Part shown: piece after piece, positions 17,216-26,825 of the stretch
Layout: every line of letters starts with the position of its first letter
Position numbering within the stretch: the first letter of the stretch is position 1
NCBI GenBank assembly: GCA_963698645.1
Contig: CAVORP010000006.1
Coordinates: 186,001-250,000, forward strand
Direction: 5' to 3'
From: Ovoidimarina sp963698645
GTDB taxonomy: Bacteria; Pseudomonadota; Alphaproteobacteria; Rhodobacterales; Rhodobacteraceae
Length of the DNA stretch: 64,000 bases
Made by a program: the position numbers and the translations under genes
The notes under the pieces: generated by a model
Told to the model about the DNA's origin: nothing
What the model saw: the letters and a program-made list of their open reading frames with translations, nothing else
Databases searched by the model: none

Positions 17216-18547
17216 ATGCAGGTTACCGAGACGCTGAACGACGGGCTCAAGCGCGGCTACAACATCACCGTGACGGCCGCCGAACTGGACGCCAAAGTCA
17301 ACGAAAAGCTGGCCGAGGCGCAGCCCGGCATCGAGATGAAGGGCTTTCGCAAGGGCAAGGTCCCGATGGCGCTTCTGAAGAAGCAGTATGGCCCCCGGCT
17401 TTTGGGCGAGGCGATGCAGGAAGCCGTGGACGGCGCCATGGCCGAGCATTTCGAGGCCTCGGGCGACCGCCCTGCCCTTCAGCCCGAGGTCAAGATGACC
17501 AACGAGGACTGGAAGGAAGGCGACGACGTTCTGGTCGAGATGACCTATGAGGCGCTGCCGGACATCCCGGACGTGGACCTGTCGAAGATCAAGCTTGAAA
17601 AGCTGGTGGTCGAGGCCGACGAAAAGGCCGTGGACGAGGCTTTGGACAATCTTGCCGAGAACGCCCAGACCTTCGCCGACCGCAAGAAGGGCTCGAAGGC
17701 CAAGGATGGCGATCAGGTGGTGATCGACTTCGTGGGCAAGGTAGATGGCGAGGCGTTCGATGGCGGTTCGGCCGAGGATTATCCGCTCGTTCTGGGGTCG
17801 AACAGCTTCATCCCCGGCTTCGAGGAGCAGCTTGTGGGCGTGAAGGCCGGCGACGAAAAGGACGTGACCGTCAGCTTCCCCGCCGAGTATGGCGCGGCGC
17901 ATCTTGCGGGCAAGGAGGCGGTGTTCGCCTGTACCGTGAAGAGCGTTCAGGCCCCGGCCAAGGCAGAAATCGACGATGAACTGGCCAAGAAGTTCGGCGC
18001 CGACGACCTTGAGGCGCTGAAGGCGCAGATCCGCGAGCGGCTTGAGGCCGAGTATGGCGGCGCGGCGCGTCAGGTGATGAAGCGCGGGCTTCTGGACGAG
18101 CTGGACAAGCTGGTGACGTTCGACCTTCCGCCGACGCTTCTGAATGCCGAGGCCGAGCAGATCGCGCATCAGCTTTGGCACGAGGAAAACCCCGATGTCG
18201 AAGGCCATGACCACGAGAAGGTCGAGCCCACCGAGGAGCATATCAAGCTGGCCGGACGCCGGGTGCGTCTGGGACTGCTTCTGGCCGAGTTGGGCCGGAA
18301 GGCCGAGATCCAGGTGACCGATGCAGAGGTCACCCAGGCGGTGATCACGCAGGCGCGGCAATATCCCGGTCAGGAGCGCCAGTTCTTTGAATTCGTTCAG
18401 AAGAACGCGCAGATGCGCCAGCAGATCCAGGCGCCGATCTTTGAGGACAAAGTCGTGGATTATGTCTTTGAACTGGCCAAGGTGAAGGAAAAGAAGGTTT
18501 CGAAAGCCGATCTGGAGAAGGCGATCGAGAAGCTTGAAGACGAGTGA
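17216..18547 (+). CDS. tig: Trigger factor, ribosome-associated chaperone
   Basis: Trigger factor docks at the ribosomal exit tunnel and holds nascent chains. It also has peptidyl-prolyl isomerase activity. The 443-residue protein has the ribosome-docking signature GFRKGKVP (about 42-49), a central FKBP-type domain (DGDQVVIDFVGKVDGEAFDG, IPGFEEQLVG), and a helical C-terminal chaperone domain. The open frame extends 30 codons upstream, but GAGG precedes this ATG and the family starts MQVTETL. A strong terminator follows. Confidence 0.97.
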   Translation: MQVTETLNDGLKRGYNITVTAAELDAKVNEKLAEAQPGIEMKGFRKGKVPMALLKKQYGPRLLGEAMQEAVDGAMAEHFEASGDRPALQPEVKMTNEDWKEGDDVLVEMTYEALPDIPDVDLSKIKLEKLVVEADEKAVDEALDNLAENAQTFADRKKGSKAKDGDQVVIDFVGKVDGEAFDGGSAEDYPLVLGSNSFIPGFEEQLVGVKAGDEKDVTVSFPAEYGAAHLAGKEAVFACTVKSVQAPAKAEIDDELAKKFGADDLEALKAQIRERLEAEYGGAARQVMKRGLLDELDKLVTFDLPPTLLNAEAEQIAHQLWHEENPDVEGHDHEKVEPTEEHIKLAGRRVRLGLLLAELGRKAEIQVTDAEVTQAVITQARQYPGQERQFFEFVQKNAQMRQQIQAPIFEDKVVDYVFELAKVKEKKVSKADLEKAIEKLEDE

Positions 18548-18566
18548 ATCGTCGGATTTCCTGAGA

Positions 18567-18592
18567 AAAGGCCGTCTTCGGGCGGCCTTTTT
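18567..18592 (+). terminator. Rho-independent terminator after tig
   Basis: The arms AAAGGCCG and CGGCCTTT around TCTTCGGG are followed by TT. It lies 19 bases downstream of tig. Confidence 0.9.
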
Positions 18593-18749
18593 CGTTTGTT
18601 ATCAGCCGCGCTCGGCAAGATCCCGCGCAAATCGGCCCTGACCCTGAATTCTTCGCGAAGAATACCTGCCTCTGCCCCGATTTCTCCACATTTTGGGGGG
18701 ATATTTACCTTGTTCCCGGGTGAAATCCGCCCGGATACAGGGAAATGAG

Positions 18750-19143
18750 ATGACGACCACGCTTGATCATATCCTTCAGACAGCGCACGACGGGGCTCCG
18801 TTGACGCGCCGCGAGATCCGTGCGCGGATCCCCGCGCGGGATCTGTTCCCCGAGCTTGAGCCCGCCGATCAGGTGGTCGACCGCCCCTGTGGCAGAGCCC
18901 GAGCAGGAGGCCAGTGTTTTCACGCCCGGTCAGGATTGCGAGGGTACGGCGGCGCGGCTTACGGTCTATGCGCTGAATGCCAGTGTCATTCTGTTCGCCC
19001 TGCCCGTCGGGCTGGCGCTTCTGGCGCTGAATATTGCCGGTGGCGAGAACATGCGGACCACGGCCCATGCGATGGCGCTTACCGGGTTGTTCGTGGCGCT
19101 GGGAGCGACCGAACAGGGCGCGCTGCTTCTGTCGGCGATCTGA
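18750..19143 (+). pseudogene. Uncharacterised small membrane protein, one frameshift as sequenced
   Basis: The frame MTTTLDHILQTAHDGAP continues after one extra base near 18885-18888 (GACCGCCCCTGTGG) into VAEPEQEASVF. Two hydrophobic helices follow (VILFALPVGLALLALNI and AMALTGLFVALGA). The restored length is 130 residues with a soluble acidic N-terminal half. AGGG precedes the ATG. I do not recognise the family. It is convergent with the DUF3445 gene. Confidence 0.6.
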
Positions 19144-19147
19144 ACGG

Positions 19148-19939
19148 TCAGACTTCTTTCAATTGAAATTCGGCTAAGGTCTCTGCCTGTTCCGGTGTGA
19201 GGTCTTCACGCCGGACGAGGATCGTCAGGATCGAGAACACCACCGCCCCGGTCAGCGGCAGGCGGAACAGGACCTGTCGTTCGGAACGGAGATAGGGCGC
19301 TGTCCCGGTATGGGCGGGTCGCGGATCGGCCTCGCGCCGCGGCGTGAACAGGTCCGCCGTGAAGGCGCGGTGGGCATTGGTACGCCAGATCGGGCGGTCG
19401 GGTTTCAGCCCGTCGAACATCCGCTGCACCCGCGCCTCGATGGCGCTGTCATAGGAGGGCACGGGCCGGTGCAACCGGTCGAGGCCAAGGCCGATCTTTT
19501 CAGTGAGCGTCCAGCCCGAAGGAAAGCAGAGGACCGCGCCGGTGAGGACATGGGCTGCGGGACCGGCCTCGAGAATGCAGAGATCCTGCTGAAAGATGCG
19601 CCCGAGCGTGGCCATGGGATCGTCCGCGCGGATCCCTATCGTAACGCCGTCGGGCCGCGTCAGGCGATCGCCCCGGCGCGCGAAGCCCGGGTGCCGTGCC
19701 GCCTGTGCCAGCCCCACCGACAGAAGCTCGTCCGCCGCCGCGCGGCCTTCGGGCAGAAGGGCGATCACCTTGTCCCGGGCCTGCGTCACGAGGTGGTCGC
19801 GCTGCGCCATCTGTGCGCCGTAAGCCTCGTCCACGCTGGCCCAGAGATCGGGATCGGCGGGCCGGGTGCCGGGCAGCTTGCGCGTCACCGGATCGGTCCA
19901 GGGCGCGAATGGCAGGCGGTCATGCAGGGCGGGTTCCAT
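19148..19939 (-). CDS. DUF3445 / HODM-type haem-dependent oxidative N-demethylase-like protein
   Basis: The 263-residue soluble protein matches the DUF3445 pattern (MEPALHDRLPFAPW, VLCFPSGWTLTEKIG, HRPVPSYD, WRTNAHRAF, FRLPLTGAVVFSI). One member family is the haem-dependent oxidative N-demethylase, which removes methyl groups from methylamines such as dimethylamine (established for a few proteins). Assigning that reaction here is inference. It is divergent from dddP, 123 bases apart, so the two genes may share a control region. Both would act on small methylated marine osmolytes. Confidence 0.8.
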   Translation of the reverse strand: MEPALHDRLPFAPWTDPVTRKLPGTRPADPDLWASVDEAYGAQMAQRDHLVTQARDKVIALLPEGRAAADELLSVGLAQAARHPGFARRGDRLTRPDGVTIGIRADDPMATLGRIFQQDLCILEAGPAAHVLTGAVLCFPSGWTLTEKIGLGLDRLHRPVPSYDSAIEARVQRMFDGLKPDRPIWRTNAHRAFTADLFTPRREADPRPAHTGTAPYLRSERQVLFRLPLTGAVVFSILTILVRREDLTPEQAETLAEFQLKEV

Positions 19940-20062
19940 ACCTTGTGATACAGCCTGTCCTTACCGAGTAAAGGTTCGAAAACCGACACCCGTCCAAGTC
20001 GCATTCGAGCGGGACGCGCGGCCTTTCGTTGGATCACGCTGGGGCAAGGAGGATGCCCGGGA

Positions 20063-21406
20063 ATGAACACGCATTTTCGCGACAGGCGCAAGATCGATCC
20101 GAGCCGGGGCGAGACCCTTGCCGATGGCAGCCCCAATGACAGCGACCGGGTCGAGATCGGCCCGACGCGTCTGGCCTTCGGCGAATGGGCGGAGGCGGGT
20201 CTGAGCCTGCCGGATCTGCCCGCGATGCGGGCCTACAGGCTTGACCGGCTGGTGAGCCATATCAATGCGCGCGATCTGGCGGGGCTTCTGGTGTTCGACC
20301 CGCTCAACATCCGATACGCGACCGACAGCACCAACATGCAGCTTTGGAACACCCATAATCCGTTCCGCGCCTGCCTGATCTGCGCCGATGGACATATGGT
20401 GCTTTGGGATTACAAGAACGCGCCGTTCCTGGCCGATCACAACCCGCTGGTGCGCGAGGTGCGCAGCGGTGCGGATCTGTTCTATTTCGACCGTGGCGAC
20501 AAGGTGGGGGCGCAGGCCGGGGTGTTTGCCGCCGAGGTGGGCGACCTTCTGGCGGCCCATGCCCCGGGCAACCGGCGGCTGGCGGTCGACAAGGCGATGC
20601 GGCATGGCTACCGCGCGCTCGAGACGCTGGGGATCGAGATTTTCGATGGTGAGGAGGTGACCGAAAAGGCACGGTCGGTGAAGGGGCCGGACGAGATCCG
20701 CGCGATGCGCTGTTCGATCCATGCCTGCGAGGCGGCGATGGCCGAGATGGAGCGGTTCGCCCGCGACACTATCCCCGGCGGCGAGGTGAGCGAGGACGAT
20801 ATCTGGGCGGTGCTGCATGCCGGGAATATCCGGCGCGGCGGCGAGTGGATCGAGACCCGGCTTCTGACATCGGGGCCGCGCACCAATCCGTGGTTTCAGG
20901 AATGCGGCGGGCGGATCGTTCAGAACAACGAGATCGTGGCCTTCGATACCGACCTTGTGGGCGCCTATGGCATCTGTACCGATATCAGCCGGACATGGTG
21001 GATCGGGGACAGGCCGCCGCGCCCGGATATGGTTGCGGCCATGCGCCACGGACATGAGCATATCATGACCAATATGGAAATGCTGAAGCCGGGGGTCACG
21101 ATCCCGGAGCTTTCGGCGAACTGCCACCCGCTGGCCCCCGAGTATCAGGCGCTGAAATACGGCTGCATGATGCATGGCGTGGGGCTTTGCGACGAGTGGC
21201 CGCTGGTGGCCTATCCCGACATGGCGGTGGAGGGAGCGTTCGATTACGCGCTGGAGCCGGGGATGGTTCTGTGCGTCGAGGCGCTTATCAGCCCCGAAGG
21301 CGGGGATTTCTCGATCAAGCTGGAAGAGCAGGTTCTGATCACCGAAGACGGGTTCGAGAACATGACCGCCTATCCGTTCGATCCGGCGCTGATGGGCACG
21401 CTTTAA
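20063..21406 (+). CDS. dddP: Dimethylsulfoniopropionate lyase DddP
   Basis: DddP is an M24 (creatinase/aminopeptidase P fold) metalloenzyme that splits DMSP into dimethyl sulfide and acrylate. The 447-residue product starts NTHFRDRRKIDPSRG like roseobacter DddP. The published metal ligands and catalytic Asp fall at the same numbers: D295, D297, D307, H371, E406 and E421, with D377 (GLCDEWP) as the catalytic base. Other signatures are RYATDSTNMQLWNTHNPFR and GPRTNPWFQECG. It is intact and ends 3 bases into the convergent EEP gene. This is strong evidence for DMSP use. Confidence 0.96.
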   Translation: MNTHFRDRRKIDPSRGETLADGSPNDSDRVEIGPTRLAFGEWAEAGLSLPDLPAMRAYRLDRLVSHINARDLAGLLVFDPLNIRYATDSTNMQLWNTHNPFRACLICADGHMVLWDYKNAPFLADHNPLVREVRSGADLFYFDRGDKVGAQAGVFAAEVGDLLAAHAPGNRRLAVDKAMRHGYRALETLGIEIFDGEEVTEKARSVKGPDEIRAMRCSIHACEAAMAEMERFARDTIPGGEVSEDDIWAVLHAGNIRRGGEWIETRLLTSGPRTNPWFQECGGRIVQNNEIVAFDTDLVGAYGICTDISRTWWIGDRPPRPDMVAAMRHGHEHIMTNMEMLKPGVTIPELSANCHPLAPEYQALKYGCMMHGVGLCDEWPLVAYPDMAVEGAFDYALEPGMVLCVEALISPEGGDFSIKLEEQVLITEDGFENMTAYPFDPALMGTL

Positions 21407-22306
21407 TCCCCCGAGAGCGCCGCCACCGGGATCTGCGCGAGAAGGCCCAGATGATCGGAGCCGAACGCGGGCCGGATCTGGGTCGTCCCGGCGCCGCCCG
21501 GGGTGAGGACATGGTCGATGGGCAGCCCGGGCCAGACCACCCTGCCCGGCAGGGTCGTGTGCGACGCCCCTGCGGGCGCGGTACGGCTGGCGCGGCCAAG
21601 GGTGCGGAGCGCGTGGGACCAGCGGACCATGTTGAAATCGCCCGCGAGGATCGTGGGCTCGGGGAAGCTTTCGAGAATCGGGAGGATCTCGCGCAGTTGC
21701 CCAGGCTGGCCATAGGGCCATGGCCAGTGGAGATGCAGGGAGACGACGCGGAGAGGACCCGCAGGCGTCATCAAGCACCGTCGTGACCAGCCCGATCTCG
21801 CCGAAACAGGCGGTGGACCCCGGCAGGCCCGGCCAGACCGAGAGGATCGCCGGCCCGCCCACCGCACCGAACCGGCAGGTGATGCGGGTGGGATAGGCAT
21901 CGGCCAGCCCGTCGGCCACGGCGCGGGTCCTGCCGTTGACCTCTTGCAGGGTCACGATCTCGGCCCCGGTGGCGCGGATGTCGGCCGAGAGCGGGGCCGG
22001 ATCGGCAAGGTCGTATCGCAGGTTTTTCTGATATATTGCAATGGTTTGGCCGGTCGCGTTCACCCTGCTCAGATGGGGCGCGACGGTGAGGCCCGCGCCC
22101 AGCGCGAGTGCGGCGCCGAGAAACGCGGGGCCGCGCATGCCAAGGAGCCAGAGGAGGACGGAGACCGCAAGAAGGGCTGCGGCGGCCTGTGGCCGGAACA
22201 CCGCGAAACTGTCGCCCGCCCCGTGTAGCGCACCCGCGAAGCCCGCCAGCACCAGACCCGCAAGTGCCGCGAGGGCCAAAAGGGCCAAGCCCCTGAAAAA
22301 ATGCAT
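21403..22306 (-). pseudogene. Endonuclease/exonuclease/phosphatase (EEP) family protein, one frameshift as sequenced
   Basis: This is an EEP-fold hydrolase with an N-terminal membrane domain of about 80 residues (three hydrophobic stretches, e.g. LLAVSVLLWLLGM). The catalytic domain follows: EIVTLQEVNG with the metal-binding Glu, then ILAGDFNM and FGSDHLGLLAQI near the C-terminus. One extra base near 21763 splits the frame. Restored length is 300 residues. EEP proteins with N-terminal helices are often annotated as membrane-bound nucleases or phosphodiesterases; the substrate is unknown. It is convergent with dddP and overlaps its stop. Confidence 0.8.
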
Positions 22307-22495
22307 TCAATCATTGCTCCTGCCAGGATCGCGCGCAAATGGCGGTCGGGTCATGGAGCGGAGGCTGACACGCGGGATGGGGATATTCCAGAGTTGTAAC
22401 ACGCTCTCACCTTGGCGTGACGGGCGCGTTGAGTGACTTGTGGTCAACGGGCGCGGCCCCCACTCTGGGGTTCAGACAGCAAGGACCCGACCGCG

Positions 22496-23713
22496 ATGCC
22501 CACCGACCGTATCACCTTTGCCGGCCATGCCGGACATGAGCTTTCCGCCCGGCTGGACCGCCCGGAGGGGCCGCATCTGGCGACGGCGCTGTTTGCCCAT
22601 TGCTTTACCTGCTCGAAGGACATCCCGGCGGCGCGGCGGATCGCGGCGCGGCTGGCGGCCATGGGAATCGCGGTTCTGCGGTTCGATTTCACCGGATTGG
22701 GCCATTCGGGCGGCGAGTTCGAGAACACGACGTTTTCGTCGAATGTGGGCGATCTGGAGGCGGCTGCGGCCTGGCTCAGGGATCAGGGCATGGCGCCCGG
22801 AGATCCTGATCGGTCATTCGCTGGGCGGGGCGGCGGTGTTGCGCGCGGCGGGCCGGATCGCAAGCGTGAAAGCGGTGGTGACGATCGGCGCGCCGTTCGA
22901 CCCCGAGCATGTGACCCATAATTTCGGCGATGCGTTGGAGACGATCGCGCGCGACGGGGTGGCCGAGGTCGATCTGGGCGGGCGCCCGTTCCGGATCAGG
23001 CGCGATTTCATCGAGGATGTGGCGGCGGAAAAGCTGGGCGAGGCGATCGGCAAGCTGAACCGGGCGCTGCTGGTTCTGCATGCGCCGCGCGACAGCGTCG
23101 TGGGGATCGATAACGCGACGCGGATCTTCATGGCGGCGAAACATCCCAAGAGTTTCGTGACGTTGGACGATGCAGATCACCTTATCTCGCGGGGCCGAGA
23201 CGCGGAATATGCCGCCGAGGTGATCGCGGCCTGGGTCGGGCGCTATGTGCCTCTGAACGCCCCCGCACCGCCCCATCGGCGCGCCCGAGGGCGTGATCCG
23301 GGTGGTGGAGGCCGATCCGAACGGGTTTCTGCAGGATATCTCGAACGGGCCCGATCATCACCTTCTGGCGGACGAGCCGCGTGCCTATGGCGGCACCAAC
23401 CGGGGTCTCTCGCCCTACGGGTTTCTGGCCTCGGGGCTGGGGGCCTGCACCTCGATGACGATCCGGATGTATGCGCGGCGCAAGGGCTGGCCCCTGACCG
23501 GTATCCGGGTGGATGTGACCCATGACAAGGTCCATGCGCAGGATGCCGAGGCGCGGGGCGACGGGAAGATCGACACGTTCCGGCGCGAGATAACGCTGAT
23601 GGGTGACTCTGGACGCCGAGCAGCGGGCGCGGCTTCTGGAGATCGCGGACAAGTGCCCGGTCCACCGGACATTGGAGCGGTCGTCGCATATCGAGACGGT
23701 GCTGGCGGGCTGA
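22496..23713 (+). pseudogene. Alpha/beta hydrolase-OsmC fusion, three frameshifts as sequenced
   Basis: The N-terminal alpha/beta hydrolase domain (about 1-255) has the nucleophile elbow IGHSLGGAAVL and a late ADHLISR histidine. The C-terminal OsmC-like peroxidase domain has the redox Cys pair in LGACTSMT and DKCPVHRTLE. Three one-base gains break it: G near 22799, C in a run at 23271-23274, and T at 23608. Restored length is 404 residues, as in known bifunctional hydrolase/OsmC proteins. OsmC reduces organic hydroperoxides, so the hydrolase may release or process the same substrates. Confidence 0.85.
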
Positions 23714-23801
23714 AAGGCCGGGACCGGGGGCCAGCCCCCGCTACCCTTCGGGCAGCCCCCCCGGGATATTTGACAAGAGAAGAAGGGGCCGGAAAGCGAA
23801 A

Positions 23802-23828
23802 CGCCCCGGACCTTGCGGGACCGGGGCG
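23802..23828 (-). terminator. Terminator after bioY
   Basis: The arms CGCCCCGG and CCGGGGCG flank 11 bases. On the minus strand a T-rich stretch (GTTTCGCTTT) follows. It lies 24 bases after the bioY stop. Confidence 0.65.
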
Positions 23829-23851
23829 CGAAATTGGTTCGGCGCGTGGGA

Positions 23852-24451
23852 TCAGGCGCGGGCGCGGCCCACCAGTTTCCACAGGGCCGGCACGAGGAGC
23901 GCGGCCAGCACCAGTTTCAGCGCGTCACCCACGAGGAACGGCGTCAGGCCCCATGCGAGGATCGGCTGATCCCAGCCATAGAGCTGACCGAGCCAGAGGA
24001 GGCCCGGGATGTAGATCAGCGCGGTGCCGATGAGCATGGCCGCGGCCATGCCCCAGACCGAGCGGTCCCATCCGGCGCGCGCGGCCCAGCCCAGCGCCAG
24101 CGTGGCCAGCACATAGCCCAGAAGATAGCCGCCGGTGCCGCCCATCATGTAGGTGAGGCCCGCGCTTTCGGCGGACGAGGAGGCGAAGACATCGAAGCCC
24201 AGCGCGCCGACGATCATGTAGCCCATGATCGTGGCCAGCCCGAGCCGGGGGCCATAGGCCGCGCCGATGGTCAGGACCGCGAAGGTGCCCATGGTGATCG
24301 GAACCGGCCACATCGGCACCCTGATCTTGGCTGCGATCGCCAGAAGCGCGATCCCGGCCACGACGAGGGCCGCCTGCTTGATCAGGAGGGCGGTGCCGGT
24401 GCGGGGCCCGAAGGCCTCGGTCAGCACCGGGTCGGTTTGTGTCATGCTCAT
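23852..24451 (-). CDS. bioY: Biotin transporter substrate-binding subunit BioY
   Basis: BioY is the S component of an ECF-type biotin importer in the inner membrane. The 199-residue protein has about six hydrophobic segments and the family signatures KIRVPMWPVPITMGTFAVL and GGTGGYLLGYV. GGAG lies 7 bases before the chosen ATG (MSMTQTDPV); a longer open frame upstream lacks such a site. No bioM or bioN is adjacent, so it works alone or with energising subunits encoded elsewhere. Confidence 0.95.
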   Translation of the reverse strand: MSMTQTDPVLTEAFGPRTGTALLIKQAALVVAGIALLAIAAKIRVPMWPVPITMGTFAVLTIGAAYGPRLGLATIMGYMIVGALGFDVFASSSAESAGLTYMMGGTGGYLLGYVLATLALGWAARAGWDRSVWGMAAAMLIGTALIYIPGLLWLGQLYGWDQPILAWGLTPFLVGDALKLVLAALLVPALWKLVGRARA

Positions 24452-24535
24452 GGGCGTGCTCCGTTCCATGTTCCTTGATTTCGGTATGTTTCTGCACCAG
24501 CGCGGGGGGTCGTGCAAGCGTTGTCGGCCGCTGCC

Positions 24536-24976
24536 TCAGGGGACGCGGGTGTAATGCGAGGTCATGACATAGGATTTGCGGGGCCCCTCGACCTGCCAGA
24601 CCGACTCCCATTCCGGCCAATCGGGCGAAGCGGTAGGTCACGTCATAGGTATCGGGGTCGCACCAGTGCCGGGCCTCGGGCTGATCGGGGCCGAAATCGT
24701 GGAAAGGGCGCCCATCGGCGAAGAGAACGGCGATGCGCCCCGGCCCGTCCGGACGCCAGAGGTAGCGGCGCGTGGCGAGGAGCGGTTGCGCGCCGGGGAA
24801 GGTCAGGTGACCCTCTTCGGTATAGAGGAGGCCCGGCCGTCGGGGTCGAAGCGCGCGGTTCGACCAAGCGGCCATCGCGGCCCGCCGCGCGGTCCTCGAT
24901 GGTGCGGGACACGTGCCAGATTCCGGCGAAGTCGGACAGGCCTGCGGGCCCGGTCGCTTCGTCCTGCTGCCGTCAT
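24536..24976 (-). pseudogene. DUF6314-family protein, four frameshifts as sequenced
   Basis: Pieces in different frames join to one protein: LSDFAGIWHVSRTIEDRAAG, then ARFDPDG, GLLYTEEGHLTFPGAQPLLA, RYLWRPDGPGRIAVLFADGR, and lastly WPEWESVWQVEGPRK ending TRVP. The breaks are near 24961 (+1), 24866 (-1), 24835 (-1) and 24620 (+1). They cancel, so the 441 bases still encode 146 residues, the expected size. No stop codon lies in the restored path. The ATG overlaps the previous stop as ATGA. Function is unknown; the fold looks like a small beta-barrel. Confidence 0.65.
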
Positions 24977-25299
24977 TCGCGGAACCGCCCCGTCTGGACC
25001 CGGCCATCGTCGAATTCGAGGCGCAGGACCCCTTGGGCGATCGTGGTCGTGGCGCAGTCCCAGTCCTCGGCCGGGGGCCAGAGCAGGCAGAGCCGGTCGT
25101 CGCGCAGTTCCCACCAGCCCCAGCTGTCGGTCAGGAGCCTGTCGCGGGTCCGGCCCGAGGCGAGGAAGTCCTGTTCGCCGAATTCCCACTCCACCACGCG
25201 GTCCGCGAAGGTTTCGGGCGTGATCTCTTCTGCCATGGCCGGAAAGCGCAGGCCCCGGCGAGCAGCGCCGTCTTCAGACCTGACAGCAATCCGTTTCAC
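24973..25299 (-). CDS. Uncharacterised 108-residue protein
   Basis: I do not recognise a family. The start is GTG at 25299: AAGGAGG lies about 7 bases upstream, which outweighs the internal ATG (25236). The product is acidic and Trp-rich (DRVVEWEFGEQDFLASGRTRD, then SWGWWELRDDRLCLLWPPAED), soluble, with no signal peptide. The stop overlaps the ATG of the DUF6314 gene, so the pair is coupled. It is divergent from purB, 116 bases away. Confidence 0.7.
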   Translation of the reverse strand: MKRIAVRSEDGAARRGLRFPAMAEEITPETFADRVVEWEFGEQDFLASGRTRDRLLTDSWGWWELRDDRLCLLWPPAEDWDCATTTIAQGVLRLEFDDGRVQTGRFRE

Positions 25300-25415
25300 C
25301 CCTGCCCTCCTTGCCGTGCGCGCCTGCCCAGTCTATGACCCGCCCGCAACCCCGCGACAAGCCCCGGGCCCGCGCCTGCTGCCTTGCCGCACCGCTTCGA
25401 CGAAAGGCAAGAGCC

Positions 25416-26721
25416 ATGATCCCCCGCTATTCCCGCCCCGAGATGGTCGCCATCTGGTCGCCCGAGACGAAATTCCGCATCTGGTACGAGATCGAGGCCC
25501 ATGCCTGCGATGCGATGGCCGATCTGGGGGTGATCCCGCGGGCCAATGCCGAGGCCGTGTGGAAGGCCCGCGACGTGGAGTTCGACGTGGCCCGGATCGA
25601 CGAGATCGAGGCGGTGACCAAGCATGACGTGATCGCCTTTCTGACCCATCTGGCCGAGATCATCGGCAGCGACGAGGCGCGGTTCGTGCATCAGGGAATG
25701 ACGCAGTTCGGACGTTCTGGACACCACGTTCAACGTGCAGCTGGTGCGCGCCGCCGATATCCTGATCGCGGATATGGAGGCGCTTCTGGCGGCGCTGAAG
25801 CGGCGGGCGGAGGAGCACAAGTTCACCGTCCGGATCGGGCGCAGCCACGGCATTCATGCCGAGCCCACCACGATGGGCCTGACCTTCGCGCGCTTTTATG
25901 CCGAGATGGACCGCAACCTTGCCCGCCTGCGGGTGGCGCGGGCGGAGATCGCCACCGGCGCGATTTCGGGCGCGGTCGGCACCTTCGCCAATATCGATCC
26001 GCGCGTCGAGGAGCATGTCTGCGCCAAGCTGGGCCTGGTGCCCGAGCCGATCAGCACGCAGGTGATCCCGCGCGACCGGCATGCGGCGTTTTTCGCCGCC
26101 CTGGGCGTGGTGGCCAGTTCGATCGAGAACGTGGCGATCGAGATCCGGCACATGCAGCGCACCGAGGTGCTCGAGGCCGAGGAGTTCTTCTCGAAGGGGC
26201 AGAAGGGATCTTCGGCGATGCCGCACAAGCGCAACCCGGTTCTGACCGAGAACCTGACCGGTCTGGCGCGGCTGGTGCGGATGGCGGTGGTGCCGGCGAT
26301 GGAGAACGTGGCGCTCTGGCATGAGCGCGATATCAGCCATTCGTCGGTCGAGCGGAACATCGGGCCGGATACGACGATCACGCTGGATTTCGCGCTGGCG
26401 CGGCTGACCGGTGTGATCGACAAGCTGGTGATCTATCCCGACAACATGCTGGCCAACATGAACAAGTTCCGGGGGCTGGTGATGTCGCAGCGGGTGCTTC
26501 TGGCGCTGACCCAGGCGGGCGTGAGCCGCGAGGACGCCTATCGGCTTGTGCAGCGGAACGCGATGAAGGTCTGGGAGGAGGGCAAGGACTTCAAGACCGA
26601 GCTTCTGGCCGATCCCGAGGTGACCGCGGCGCTGAGCCCGGCGGAGATCGAGGAGAAGTTCGATCTGGGCTATCATACCAAGCATGTGGAGACGATTTTC
26701 GCCCGCGTTTTCGGCAGTTGA
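25416..26721 (+). pseudogene. purB: Adenylosuccinate lyase, one frameshift as sequenced
   Basis: PurB acts twice in purine synthesis, cleaving SAICAR and adenylosuccinate with release of fumarate. One extra C at 25704 (ATGACG[C]AGTTCG) breaks the family motif that should read HQGMTSSDVLDT. Restored length is 434 residues. Other signatures are intact: GRSHGIHAEPTTMG and the fumarase-superfamily GSSAMPHKRNP. Because the enzyme is needed for purine synthesis and the rest is perfect, a sequencing error is most likely. GGCAAGAG precedes the ATG weakly. Confidence 0.95.
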
Positions 26722-26825
26722 CGGGTGGCTGGGCACGCACGTGCCCGGGGATCTGCATGTTGGTTCATTGTTTTTGAAGCAACCTGTGCTACCTAATCGC
26801 ATACGTGACCAGACCGGAGTGACAA

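Noticed and set aside
19961..21762. The long tail of a 781-codon minus-strand frame through dddP
   Set aside because: Only its N-terminal part is real (the EEP protein); after the frameshift near 21763 it reads antisense through dddP.
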